Assembly: GCA_026770585.1 (NCBI GenBank) | Contig: MU646684.1 | Coordinates: 47,199 to 111,198, forward strand | DNA: 64,000 nt | Reading direction: 5' to 3' | Source of the DNA: Baffinella frigidus | Taxonomy: Eukaryota; Cryptophyceae; Cryptomonadales; Baffinellaceae | Notes under the pieces: model-generated | What the model was told of the DNA's origin: nothing | Databases searched by the model: none | What the model saw: the letters and a program-made list of their open reading frames with translations, nothing else | Position numbers and translations under genes: made by a program | Shown: piece after piece, positions 24,169 to 36,200 of the stretch | Numbering within the stretch: the first letter of the stretch is position 1 | Layout of the letters: every line of letters begins with the position of its first letter

Positions 24169-25437
24169 CCGTACCTCCCGCAGCCACCCAGCCTGCCAGG
24201 CACCGCGCCAAGAGGTTCCCACCAGCACACTCCCGCCCACGGACCTCTGCTTGTTGGCCGGCACCCGCAACTTGCGAGGCCTCCTCTCGCCACGCAACCG
24301 CCATCTCCCGGTACTCTTGCGTGACGCACTGGCAACCAGGAGCACTTGCAACCCGGACAGCTCTCTGCAGAAGGTGCCTAGGGAGAAACACACGGAGGCG
24401 AGCGAGATGTTGGGTGCCTCGGGATGCAGGTCGGGAGGCAGACCGCTGCATGTTGGCGCGAAGCGTTCTGGCGCCATCGACGAGCGAGGCAGGCACGTGG
24501 TGCGGATACGTATTCCCAATCGCTGTCGCGAACGCGCGCACCTTCTCTGGATGGGCTTTGTACCGCTCCCCGTGCCACTGCCCCAGCACCTCGCCCGGCA
24601 ACTGCCAGGGTTGCATGTGCGGAGGGAGCAGAGGCGCATGTCCCAACAACGACGCCTTTCGCGCGCCCGCCTCCCCCCCCTCCCGCTCGTCTCCCTCAGC
24701 ATCCACCACGCCTGCCCCCGCATCCCCCCTCCGCGCCCCGCCCTTGGCGTCCCTCCTGGTGCCTGCATCGCCATGCGCGGCGTCGCTGCCACCGTGCACG
24801 CCCTCGGTGTGGCCCGCAGCGTCGGGGGGGAGGGTGGAGGAGGACGGAAGGGGGGGCGGGAGTGCGAGGAGGAGGGTGCGGTGGAGCACGCACACCATCT
24901 TCTTGAACGGCAGCGGGTACCTATTTTTTGCGCGCGCAGAGTGAATGCCTCGAGTCAGCACACAGGGCTATGCGCGTGCCTTGAGTGAACACAAAAGGGT
25001 GCCATGCTGACAGGTCCTGACAGAGCGTGCGAGCGGAAGAACAAGGCTGCGGAGCCGCCATCTTGCCAGTCCCTTGCACAACTTGCGCGCGGAAGGTGCA
25101 GGGATGAGGGACGACCTAGCAGGCGGTTCCCCCGCCCTCTCGAGCAGCTGCACGAGCAACACCGGCAACGCCGCGCTGCCCCCCCCCCGCCCTCCAGCCT
25201 CCGAGGCTTCCCCCAAGGCGCCCGCGCGTGGCCCCGCCAGTACGACCCTCGCCAGGCTATCTCGACGCGCTGCGCCGGCGTCGGCTTCCGGCTCACCCTC
25301 GGGCGGGGTTGACGCAGCGGCCTTGAGCTCCCCCAGCGTCACGAAGAGAAGGTTGAGGTGTGCACCCACCTGCGCCAGCCGGCCTGTCACCACACGCCAT
25401 CCTCTCTCTCTCCCCCTGGCTAGCGTCGTGGCCATCT

Positions 25438-25515
<78 letters not shown>

Positions 25516-28500
25516 CATATATATTGCACGTCTGCCTTGAGCGACACGCCGCCTTGAGCGACACGGCGCACTGGCACGCTGGTGGACACCCTTGAAGGAA
25601 AGAGCAAGACACGCGCAAGACGGGCCCGCGAGGTGCAGCCGGAGCGGGGAGCGTCAGTGTCAGGTCGGGTGTCGAAGTGCCCGAACCCCGAAACCCCAGA
25701 CCCAAAACCCCAAACCATCAACCCTAAAGACGTGGAATGGGGAGAGTCGGAAGGTTCGGCAGGGGCACACGGGTGGAATGGGAACGGATGGGAGCGTGTA
25801 TGCGCGTGAGCACAGATGCATCCCGCAGCGTGCGCGTCTCACGTGAGAAAGAGCAGGGTTCGTTGGCAGGGGGGGTTCAGGATTTAGGTTCGCGGATTTC
25901 GGCAGGGCACCTCGAGGCGAATGGTGACAGCGTTGGAAGGGGCATCGTCCGGATCCTCATCGTCAATCTCGCTCGAATCGTCCACCCCACCTGCGGGAAT
26001 GTCCCCGCCGCCATTCCAGGTTGCCCTGCCACGCCAGACCACCCTCGCCGTCACGCCACCCCCCCGCACGCTCACGCCATTCTCAGACCCAGTCGCGGTC
26101 TCGTTTTCCACATCAAGACTCGAATACACGAATCCGAGACACGTTGGCAGCATGAGTTGCGTCTGCCAGTGTCAAACCGTGCGCCACACGCCAACATTCG
26201 GGCACACGCTGGCCACGGAGCTCACGAAAGATGCGGGAGCAAGGAGAATCGACAACGTGCTGGGTGGGGCAGGCACCCTGGGGCGTCGGTGGCGACAGAA
26301 GACAGGCCGCGCATATGCAGAGAAGGCGGACTCAGATCATCAACAGCGCACGCGAGCGCCGCGACAAGTGCATACAACGTCGCAGGGCATCCCAGCTCTT
26401 TGCGCACGGCCGCGGCCGCGAGGGGGTTGGCGCGCGGGATGTCCAGCGCGGCGACGAGTAGCGCGAGCGAGGCCAGTGATCGCGCCCCTGCGTCCGCCAC
26501 CTCCAGCCGCTCGAGCAGCCCTTGCACCAGGTGGGGTGCCTCCGCGGGAGGAAGGGAGGCCCAGGAGAGCCCCACGGAGGCGTCGACCAGCCCGGAGAAC
26601 TCCGGCGAGTGCGCCATCGCTACCAGCTGCGTGCGAGGGGTGCCACGCTGGGTCAGGAGATAAAGGGGGAAACAGCCTCTACATCCACGCTATGCTAGCA
26701 TAGCGTAGGTAGATGGCACGGCGAGGGTTGGGGCGGGTTTCATGGACACCCCCCTCGCCAGGGGGGTGAGGGGGTGAGGCACGGCGTGGTAGGTTGCGGC
26801 ACACGCTCCGGGGGGGGGGGCAAGGCGCTGAGCGGTAGATAGACTGCGCCTCACACGAAGGGCCGAGTTACACCCGCAGATGCCCCATGCGCCACATGCT
26901 CGGTGCAGGCACACGACGAGGAAGCAGGCACACCACGCCGACAACCGTCTTGTGCCTGCTTCCGCGGAAGGCGGGGAAGCATGCCGCGCGGAGAGGGGCT
27001 CAGGGAGGGAGGAGGGAGGAGGGGCCGCGTTGGGGGCAACCTGCTCAGCCTCGCGCTCGCAGAAGAGCTCCGCGAGAAGGGAGACGTCGAGCGGCTGAGG
27101 GTGCGCGTGCGGGTGCAGCGGCTGGGAAGATGCCTCCGCTAACTGCCCGTCCCAGTCCGATACCTGCGTCACATCACGGTTATTCGAAACCCATAAACCG
27201 TTGACCCACACATCGGATTACGAAGGGGTTTTCGGGCTCTGAGAGCCCGAGTTTCCGTTACGGTATCCGTAGGAACCCCCCCTATGTCCCTAAGGATTGC
27301 CTACCGCAGGGTCCTAAGTCTCATCGCTTAAGGGTTATTCGAAATCCCTTCGAAGTCCGCTGTATGGTATAGGGTGTTGTTGTTCCAGAGCAACACCCCC
27401 CCCTTGTGAAGCCTGCCCCCCCGCAGTGACCTTCCCAAGCCTGCCCCCTCACTGTCACCTTCGCACCGCCACCTTCTGCCCCACCCCGCCTACGTCCTCC
27501 CGCTAGTGTGGCTGCCAGCGCTGCTAGCAGCCCTCGTCCCTGACAGGCAGCGCCGTGCGGTAGGGGAGGATCCAGAGCACGGAACCAAGCAGGGGAGCAC
27601 ACCCAGGGGTCATCGGCGGAAGCAAAGCGCAAGAGATCATCCAACGCCCCCCCTCCCCCCGCCGGCGCCAGCTCCGGCAGCTCGAGGTCAGGCGCGCGCC
27701 CTGCGACTCCCGCGATGCCCCCCGTCGCAGCCGCAGCCGCAGCCGCAGTCGGGGACGGGTGCTCCTGGAGGAGGTCCTGCACCGCCTGCCATCACCCGCG
27801 CGATTACTCACCACTCGCCATCGCACCATCGCACCAGGAGGGATAAAACAGGCTGGGCACCCACCACCGCAGCGGCGCATCACACCATAGCAGCGGCAGG
27901 GATAGAACAGAGCACGCACCATCGGAGCGGGAGGGGTAGCACAGACTGTGGATGCCAGCAGCTCTCATCACGACGGAGGGCATCGGCAGGAGCACGGAAA
28001 CCAGTGGCTAGCAAGAAGGGCGGACACACGACCTGTTCTGTGAGGGGCTGCTGCATCGGGGGGCGTCGCAGCCGTGTCGGGATATCTGCATCCTCATCAA
28101 ACCCCACCACCGGCCCGTCCCCCCCTTCCCCGAGTTGCACCCACACCTTGCGCCGCCCCCCGGAGCTTCGCGCCCCAGCAGCACTCCCGCTTGCCACTTC
28201 AAGGTCGGGGGGAGGAGGCACCATGCGCCCCTTGTACCACACCCGGATGGCTCCGAGCACCTCAGCAGCTTCGACGTCGTCGCCCGTGGCGCAGAGCGAG
28301 CGCAGGCCGACGCGCTTCACCTTGCGAACGGAGTCGAGAGGCACCCACTCGAGGTCGCGCGAGGAGCAGCCGAGGAGCAGCACTTGCACGAACACCCGCG
28401 AATCGGCCACGTGCAGAGCATGCATCGTCGCGGGAAACCACGCCTGCCAGCCGCGCCAGCACCTCACGAAACTGTTGGACGCAACCACACTAAGGGTGGC

Positions 28501-28949
28501 CCTCGGCTCACGCTTTTTCTTCAGCGGTTCCCTGGTTTATTCCGCCCGCCAATTTACACGCGCACAATGCTCAGGCGGCATGCCTGGCGCTGTGTCTCGT
28601 AGCGGGGGTCGGAGGAGGGGCAGGGGAAGACCTGTCCATGGAACCATTTTGAGGAAGCGGTGCGCAGGGTCCCGCTGGCGAGGACCTCGATGAGCACTGA
28701 AGTCACGCTCTTGAGCGGTGTTGGTGGGAGCGAGGCTGACAGGTCGAGCGACACGTTGACCGAGCGCGGCGTGCGGGGAATGCTCAAGTGCTGCGGGGAG
28801 GGGGCATGCGGCGACCCGGGCGATCCCGAATCCAAAACCCCTCCGTCTACCAAGTCCAGGACCACTGATATCGGGGGAGGCGAGTTCACGCCCCAGCGCT
28901 TCGGCGAGCCGTGCTTGCCTTCGCTGCCCTCGGGCGGAAACCGCTCCAT
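18879..28949 (-). CDS. STRIP1/FAR11-like STRIPAK subunit, multi-exon
   Basis: Phase-consistent exons: 27776-27603, 27163-27041, 26626-26366, 26162-25911, 25369-25083, one starting at 24920 (end unresolved), 23971-23728, 23628-23329, 22904-22551, 21860-21690, 21412-21304, 20896-20841 and terminal 19226-18879. One exon between 22551 and 21860 may be missing. STRIP hallmarks appear in order: LLERLEVADAGARSLASLAL (N1221 region), YPLPFKKMVCVLHRTLL, AELYSVLFDQLPSLVMALLK, LLLLLKRLRRAHFLAAEYLA, SLVNYKTPVILRK...QHYTLKLYKC and LGRKWKAANCHILTAIF. STRIP/FAR11 is a scaffold of the STRIPAK PP2A complex, acting in cell-cycle and cytoskeletal signalling. The 5' exons (28949-28632 starting MERFPPEGSEG, and about 28477-28033) read as coding, but their junction is not resolved and they could be a separate gene. 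The last intron is telomere-like and contains an assembly gap. Confidence 0.72.
19567..20835 (-). repeat. Telomere-like array in the last intron of the STRIP-like gene
   Basis: The intron 19227-20840 is mostly TTTAGGG-type repeat on the plus strand, hence C-rich in the transcript. From about 19685 to 19982 it is a homogeneous GGTTGAG (CCCTCAA) variant, interrupted by the assembly gap. A GGTTCAG variant follows at 20047-20100. The rest is mixed. Confidence 0.95.
19743..19887. other. Assembly gap (145 N) inside a homogeneous 7-bp repeat
   Basis: Unsequenced bases flanked on both sides by perfect GGTTGAG units. The true length of this array is therefore unknown. Confidence 0.98.
21064..21099. 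repeat. (CT)n microsatellite
   Basis: A 30-plus base CT run on the plus strand in the STRIP-like intron between exons at 21304 and 20896. It would be read as GA in the transcript. Confidence 0.9.
21546..21601. repeat. 15-bp tandem repeat, about 4 copies
   Basis: GCCATCACCTATGAT is repeated three to four times with no changes, in the intron between STRIP-like exons 21860-21690 and 21412-21304. Confidence 0.9.
23188..23312 (-). repeat. Short telomere-like array in a STRIP-like intron
   Basis: About 125 bp of TTTAGGG-type units on the plus strand in the intron 22905-23328, so C-rich in the pre-mRNA. Confidence 0.85.
24105..24168. repeat. (GA)n microsatellite
   Basis: GA runs with a few changes on the plus strand, in a STRIP-like intron. 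They read as CT in the transcript. Confidence 0.9.
25438..25525. repeat. (CT)n followed by (TA)n microsatellite
   Basis: A CT run of about 37 bases is followed by about 40 bases of TA/AT repeat, in the STRIP-like intron between exons at 25911 and 25369. The TA part is the most AT-rich point of the gene region. Confidence 0.92.
27170..27600. repeat. Intron with a GC-rich hairpin and a flanking direct repeat
   Basis: In the STRIP-like intron 27164-27602 the motif GGTTATTCGAAACCC (near 27178) recurs as GGTTATTCGAAATCC (near 27334). Between them lies a perfect hairpin, CGGGCTC-TGA-GAGCCCG, near 27232. It may be a small mobile-element remnant; I do not recognise the family. Confidence 0.5.
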
Positions 28950-29946
28950 CCTCTCTCTCTGTCCCTCCCCTTCCTCCCAGCGAACGGCGAGACGGCTGAA
29001 CCTGGAGGGTTCGGTCGGTACCGTCAGCGATTTCGGCTGGCGTGGTCCGGGACAGGTCGTCAGGACGACAGGCTGGGTCTCTAGGTGAGAGCGAGGTGCT
29101 TTCTCGGCAGTGAGGTTGCAGAGGCCGGTTCGGATTCGCCGTTCGTTCTGAGATGGGGCCAGATGGTCGAGGGGCTGGGGTGGGGATGGTCTTTGCGCTC
29201 CAGCATCACTGAGGGTTTAGGGTTTAGTACATGCTCGCTCTAGCTCGCTGCGCCCTTTTCTTCACCTCACAATGCAAGCAAGCTATATCTCTCTCTGCGC
29301 TCCAGCGTTGGTATAGATGAATGATCTAGCTAACTGCTTCCCCAACCCGCTTCCTCCCTGCAGTACGTTCTCTTGGTTCGAGCAGTTCTCACCACTCGTT
29401 GGCTGCTTCAGGAAGAGAGACTATTCTCAATGGTTTGATACTTGGCCAGGATCCAGCCTGTTCTGCAATATCAGCACCAAGATTTTGCGGGTATGGTCGT
29501 TTCGTGCGCAAGACAGGCCTACCCGTCGGCTGGTATTCCACCTGGGGCTCCTTCTCGTCTTCCCGTGTCTTCCCCAAACCTGGACTGCCCACTTCCGAAG
29601 CGTTCAGCCCTGGGTTCCTTTCTTGTCGAGAAAAAGGTCCAAATCGAGGATGGAGCTTGAGTCATTTCCAGCAGACGGTGCAATTCAAATTAAAATGGGA
29701 AACCCTCGAAAATGTTTTTGATAATTGAAAACCTTTCACTGCGTTGCCGAGGCGCCTTGTTCGCGGCCGGCGGACACGGCTGGAGCGGCGCGGCCATTCT
29801 CGCGTCAAGCGCGACGCGTCCCAGACGACTTGCGCGCTGCCAGATCTCGAGAAAAAACTCGCAGGGGGCAAATTGGGACCGTGCATGAGAGGAATTTTGA
29901 ATCGCCGGGCTTCCTGATCTGAGCCACAAGACTCGGTCGAGGGAGC
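28950..29946. other. Divergent intergenic region upstream of the ABC1 kinase gene
   Basis: It separates the presumed start of the STRIP-like gene (28949, minus) from the ABC1 kinase start (29947, plus). Open frames at 29317-29721 (plus) and 29389-29592 (minus) overlap each other and match nothing I recognise. The part at 29690-29900 is AT-richer. It is a likely place for both promoters. Confidence 0.45.
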
Positions 29947-30256
29947 ATGGCGACCTCTTGGAAAGGAGGGCAGCTCGGTGCAGCGCTGGCATTTGTTATC
30001 CACTGGTCGATGCGCATCCTGTGGCTCAATCCCCTCATGTGGCCGTGGCTGCTGATGTTCGAGTTCGCGTGGGTTTGGATTGTGTTCTGGAAAACCGCGC
30101 TGTTCTCCCTCAAGAAGACGGGGGTCTTTCGTGGTGCCCAGACCAAGTCTCTGGTAATCACCAACCCTTAACCCTCAACCATCAGCACCCTGAACCCTCC
30201 ACCCACACAGCCTCAACCATCCACACCCTCAACCCTCCACACCTCAACCCTCAGCC

Positions 30257-30288
<32 letters not shown>

Positions 30289-33200
30289 ACCCGTTACCCG
30301 CAACACTCTCGACCCTCAACACCCTCAACACCCTCAACCCGAACCTGTCCAGGACACGAACAAGTCTCTCCCGGCCTTCATATTCCTGGCGACGATGATT
30401 GTCCTCGTCGGGAAACTTCTCCGCAAAATTTTCTGGTTCACGCACCAAGGCGCCTCGTCTCAATCTGGGCTGGGTGAGCGGCCGGCCTCCGAGGGCACTG
30501 ACCACTGGATGACCCCTCCCACATCACCGCCTCCCTTCGACGCCGGGAGCGAGAGCGACAACTCTCTAACCGACGGGACGGCAGTGACAGCGCCCACGCT
30601 GCGCGAGCGGCTGCGCACCTTCAGGCACAAAATATCCTTGGGCGCGTCGCTCTCGTGGAAGATGGCGCCGTCCTTGTACGAACGCGGGCCGTCATGGGGC
30701 TCGCGCGCCGACCGCGCGGACGTCCGCATGGGCATCGACCGGAGCCTGCGCGCGTACAACCTGTACACCCTACACCCTCAACCCTGAACCCTGAACCCTG
30801 AACCCTAAAAACTAAACCTGAACCCTAAACCCCTAAACCCTCAACTCGAGGAGCTGAAGGAAGACAACGACTAACCCCCTAAACCCTGAACCCTGGACCC
30901 TAGATTCGAGGAGCTGAAGCAGGAGTACGACAACGCACGGCGCAGCTTCCCAGAGGAGAGCGCAGAGCGAGAGGCAGTGATGCAATCCATCCACGTTCGG
31001 AGCGCGACGAGGTGCCTCGAGCTCGCGCGCACCAACGGGGGCATCTACGCCAAGGCCGCCCAGTTCGTCGCGTCGCTGCAGGGCGGGGCGGGCGACAAGG
31101 GCATCCCGAAGGCCTATGTCGACGTGCTGCGGGTCATGACCGACGCCGCGCCCTACCACTCCTTCCAGGAGATGGACCAGGTGCGATCCCCATCCTGCCG
31201 GTACCAGGCTGCCGAAACCAACCAGTCGCGCCCATCCGGTGAAGCAATGCCACGCGTGGCAGCACACCGGCGCCAGCGCCGTGTTCGCATTTCCCCAGCA
31301 CAAAGCAAGCAGGCAAGCATGCAGAGAGGAGAGCGATAGGCAGCGGAGGCGTGCTGCGCGCATGGACCAGCCGCACCTCAACCACCCAGTGTCCCCACTC
31401 ACGCACTCACTGACTCACTGATGGACTGGCTGGCTGGATGCCTGACTGGTAGTCGGGGACGTGCACAAGGCGGGCGTGTTGGGTTGTTGACAGAATCGCG
31501 GCGGACGGGTGGCAGGTGTTGATGAAGGAGTTTGGAATGAGCGGACGCGAAGTCTTCCAGGAGATCGACGAGGTGCCGATCGCGGCTGCCTCCCTCGCCC
31601 AGGTTCCGCCCACAGCCTCTCTCGCCCAGATTCATCCCCACCCGACGACGTGCATTTGCCCCTCATCTTCCCCCTCGGCCTCTCTCGCTCAGCTTCCGAC
31701 CCACCCTCTGCCTCTCTCGTCCAGGTCTGTGGGCCCACTCCCGCATTTTCCTGCCCGCCCCGCCTCTTCATTTAATGTGGACCCTACGCCTCCGGCACGA
31801 CCCTCCTCCTGGTGTTTCTTGACCCCTCCTCTTGCGCACCGTCCCACCACTGGCCTGGCCCCGCAGGCAGGCGACAGACTGCGCACCACCCTCTCGCCCC
31901 CTCGCTTCCCTAACCGTCTCTTCTCTCGTGCCCTCCATTTTCCTTGCCGCGCGTCGACGCCAGACCAGGCGTCGTCTTCCCGAAACGAACGACTTCATCC
32001 TCACTTGCGGAGGCTGTATGCTGCCGGAGACAGCCGGGAGGAACTGAGAGGGTGGGGGAGCAGTTGCACCGCGGAGGTTTGTGTGGTGACAGTGACAGTG
32101 TTGATACGCTGAGAGGGTGGAGGGTGTGGGAGGTGCACCGGGTGAGGAACTGAGCGGGTACCTAGGGTGGTGGGTGACAGGTGCGCCGCGGAGGGGTTTG
32201 TGCCGGCAGGGACAGTGGTTAGGTGCTGAGAGGGTGAGGGGGGGGGCAGGTGCACTGGGGCGTGCTCAAGGACGGGATGCCGGGTGAGGAACTGAGATGG
32301 CAGCTGGGTGTTGGGGGGCGGCAGGTGCACCGGGCAGTGCTCAAAGACGGCATGATCGTGGCTGTCAAGATGTTCTACCCGTCTCTTCGCAAGGAGATCG
32401 CCTCCGACTTCGAAGTCTTCAAGTCTGTGTCCTCCTCTCAAACATGAAAAGAGAGAGAGAGGGAGGGAGGGAGGGAGGGAGAGAGGGAGGGAGGGAGAGA
32501 GAGACAAAGAGAGAGATAAATAGCTCGGCCCATCTCTCTCGCATCCATCCGTGCCTCGCACAAATCCAGGGCAGTCGTCGCGTGTCTATCAGCCAGTCAG
32601 CAAATGAGACCTGACCCCAGCGCTCGTCCGCCCTCCCTTGGTGGTGTTGGCTGCCGTCACGATGGTGAAGCGGGCGGAGCAGCATCAGACAGGCCGTGAC
32701 GGCGAGCATCTCGCGTGGTACCCGCCTGCGCAGGCGGCTCGGCACGCAGTTCCAGCCAGGCGGATTCGACATGTCTTGGCTGGTCCAGAACTTCGAGGAC
32801 TCGATCAAGTCGGAGCTGGACTGCGAACATGAGGCCAACAACTGCGAGGAGACTGCGCGCCTCCTGTCGGGGAGGGTTGGCGTCAAGATCCCCAAGTATT
32901 GCCCCCCACCTCCTTACTCCCCACCACGCCGAACCACCCTTGCTGCGTGCGGGGGCGAATGTAGCGCGGCTGGTGTGTGGGGGGGGGTGCACGTGGTGGT
33001 AGCCCACAAGGAGCCCACAAGGCTGTGTGGAGAGGGGAGCTCATCGCGCTGCTTCGGCCTGCCGAGACGTCCTGCTGAGACTGCCGGCGACGACTGACGA
33101 GACACCACGGGGGGCGTTCTGCAGGATCGTGTGGGAGTACACGCGGAAGGACGTGCTGTGCATGGAGTACATCCCGTCGACCATGTCCGTCACCGAGCCG

Positions 33201-36200
33201 GGCGTGCTGGTTGCCAACGGCTTGCCGCTCTCCGAGTGCGCCAAGGTCCTACACCTGAAACCCTGAACCCACAACCCGGAACCCTTAACCCGAAACCCGG
33301 AACCGCAGACCCCAAACCCCAAACCCCACACCCCAAACCCCAAGACCCAAAACTCAAAACCCAAAACCCAAAAACCGAAACCCAAAAACCGAAACCCAAA
33401 ACCCAAAACCCAAAACCCAAAACCCAAAACCCAAAACCCAAAACCCAAAACCCAAAACCCAAAACCCAAAACCCCAACCCCACACCCCACACCCCAAAAC
33501 CCAAACCCCAAACCCTAAACCCTAAACACCTAACCTCAGACCCCAAACCCCAAACTGCATCCCAGGTGGTGTCAGACACGCTGACAGAGATGACGCTGGT
33601 GCACGGGCACGTGCACGGGGACCCGCACGCGGGCAACATCTACATCGTCGGGGAGCGCCGCCCCGTCGGCCTGCTGCGGGGGCTCACGGGAGGAGGGGCG
33701 GTGCGGCCCGCGTGCGTCGTGCTCGACCACGGGCTGTACTACTCGATCGACACCACGAAGCGCGAGGACCTGTGCTTCCTGTACCTGGCGTGCATCGCGC
33801 GTGACGGGCGGGAGATGGAGCGCTTGTCGCGGCGGTGCGCGGGCCCGATCCACCGTGTGTTCCCGCTCCTCCTCTCGCCGTGGTTCGTGCTCGGAACGTC
33901 GCTCACCTCCGAAGACATCCAGGCCGCGCGGCAGAACAAGCTCCCGCCCTCGGTGAGCAGCAAAGACGTCGGGGACGCCATGACCGCGGCGCACGCCATG
34001 GGCAGCTCTGGCTCGGGCGGGGACATCGTGGCCATCCTCCACTCCTTCGGGTACGTGCGCGGGCTGCTCACGCTGCTCGAGTGCGGCGAGCGCGCGCGCC
34101 TCAAGAGCCTCGCGCGGTTCGCGGTGCTGGGCGTCGCGCCGCGCGAGCTGTGCGTCGAGGCGCTCGAGAAGGGCGATGACACCCTCCCGTGGTACTGGCG
34201 CTACCAACTCGTCAAGGTCTCCGTCCAGGTCTGCCTGCCAGCCGGGGCGAAGAGCCCCCCCCCTTTTCCCACCCGCCCTCCTGGCAGGCATGCTCCTCCA
34301 ACCACGGTGCTCCCAGAGCACGAGCACCCAGAGCACGGTGCTCCCAGAGACCGGTGGTCCAAGAGCACGGCACTTGCAGCGGAGTGCAGCACCTTGGAGT
34401 GCACCACCCGCAGCAGATTCACCAACTCTCTCATGGTCTGCACACACACCCCTTCTTTTCCAGACGATCAGTGTCTTGCCCCCCCCACACCCGGGTAGAT
34501 ACCGGGGGTTAAGTTGTCTGGTAAGAACCGAATATGTTAACAGGTACATCTGTAGTTGCCCTAGTCGCCATTCTTTCTTTGATTTTTATAGCCTTGATAT
34601 GAAAATGGTAACTGGTAAAACTAAAGAACTTGTGCGAGCAGGTGGACATCATGGCGGCGCTCCTGCAAATCTACTCTCTGACCATCGTCTCGGAGATCGA
34701 CACTGAGAACTCTCTCGGGTGGTGTGTCGCGCTTGCCGAAGCCACCCTTGAGGTGCCCACCCCGCACCCTTTGAGGACAAGTCCCATGTAGGCATACCCG
34801 GACTTGTCCACAGACTCCCCAACGCCCGCCCCTCGCATGCACACCCCTCGCCCACCGAGGGGGGTGTCTTTCCCAGGAGGGACGCCTTCCAAGCGGCTAG
34901 CGCTGCCCCATGACTTCGCGAGAGCTGCGATGTCAGCCGTGGCAGGTTGACGTGTCCGGTGGTGTCACAGGTGGGGCGATCACCCTTCATCCGGTGGCTC
35001 CTCTGCGCGCGCACAACCACACCCTCTCCCTCCCCCCCGCCCGCGTCGCCGTCGCCGCCCGGGGCTGCGGGGGGCGCGGCGCGAAGCGAAGTCCCCCCCG
35101 GGGCGCGGAGCGGGGTGCTCTCGCCTGCCGGCATCGCGCAGGCCGTACGCACACAGGTTGTGAGCCGCGAGCCGGCAGGGTCGGCGGGGGCGCTGGGCAC
35201 AAGCTCGCTGTGCCGAGGCGCGAACCTCTCGTTGTTCCAGCAGGATCAGGACCAAAGCGATCGCGTGTCGGTCACCAGCGAAGGTGCTTGCACCGCCCAC
35301 CCACCTTGCTGCCCGCCCACCGTGCCCGCATTGTCCTCACAACCGCACAGCTCCTTGCGTCTGTCTGCTCCAGCCGCCGTCACCCGCCGCCTTGCTGCCC
35401 CCTCCACCCTCCAACCCCTGCATGCACCAAACCCAGAACCCAGAACCCAGAACCCTCAACTCCAAACCCTAAACCCTAAACCCTAGACCCTAAACCCTAA
35501 ATCCTAAACCCTAAACCCTAAATCCTAAACCCTAAACCCTAAACCCTAAACCCTAAACCCTAAACCCTAAACCCTGAACCCTAAACCCTCAACCCTGAAC
35601 CCTGAACCATAAACCCTAAACCCCAAACCCCCAACCCTGATCCCTGAACCCTGAACCCTGAACCCAAAACCCAAAACCCTAAACCCTTAGCCCCAAACCC
35701 TAAACCTTACACCTTGAACCCTATACTTTCGAGCAGTAGAACTCGACCGCGGGCCTGCCGGCAGGCGCGTGTTGGCGACTCACGCGGGGCTGGCTGTGTC
35801 GCAGGAATGGTGAGCAGAGCCGAGAGCGAGGGCTACTACTCGGAACGCGGCCCAGGATCTATCCCGCCAGGCCACGGGGGGTACGCCCCGCACTGCCTCT
35901 CCTCTCCTCTCCTCTCCTCTCCTCTCCTCGCCCCTCCTCGACTGACCGACCGTCATCCGCGTCTTGCTAACTAGTACCCTCACCTACCTTCTCTGCGAGA
36001 AGTAGTGTTGCACTGCTGGCCAGATACACTCCCGTGCACGGCGTGGCAGCGAGACGGGGAGGCGGGCACGCAGCCCCTCGCTGGATCCCAACATGCAACG
36101 ATTCCGTGGGAGAAGCCGATACCCGCAAGCACCGATCTTTGACGGAGTGCTCTTGCGGAATGGCAGGCGGTGGTCGTCTCTGCAGTCGCTGCGCTCGCTG

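Noticed and set aside
29317-29721. 134-codon plus-strand frame between the STRIP-like and ABC1 kinase genes
   Set aside because: It has no family match by eye and overlaps an opposite frame of similar quality. There is not enough support to call a gene.
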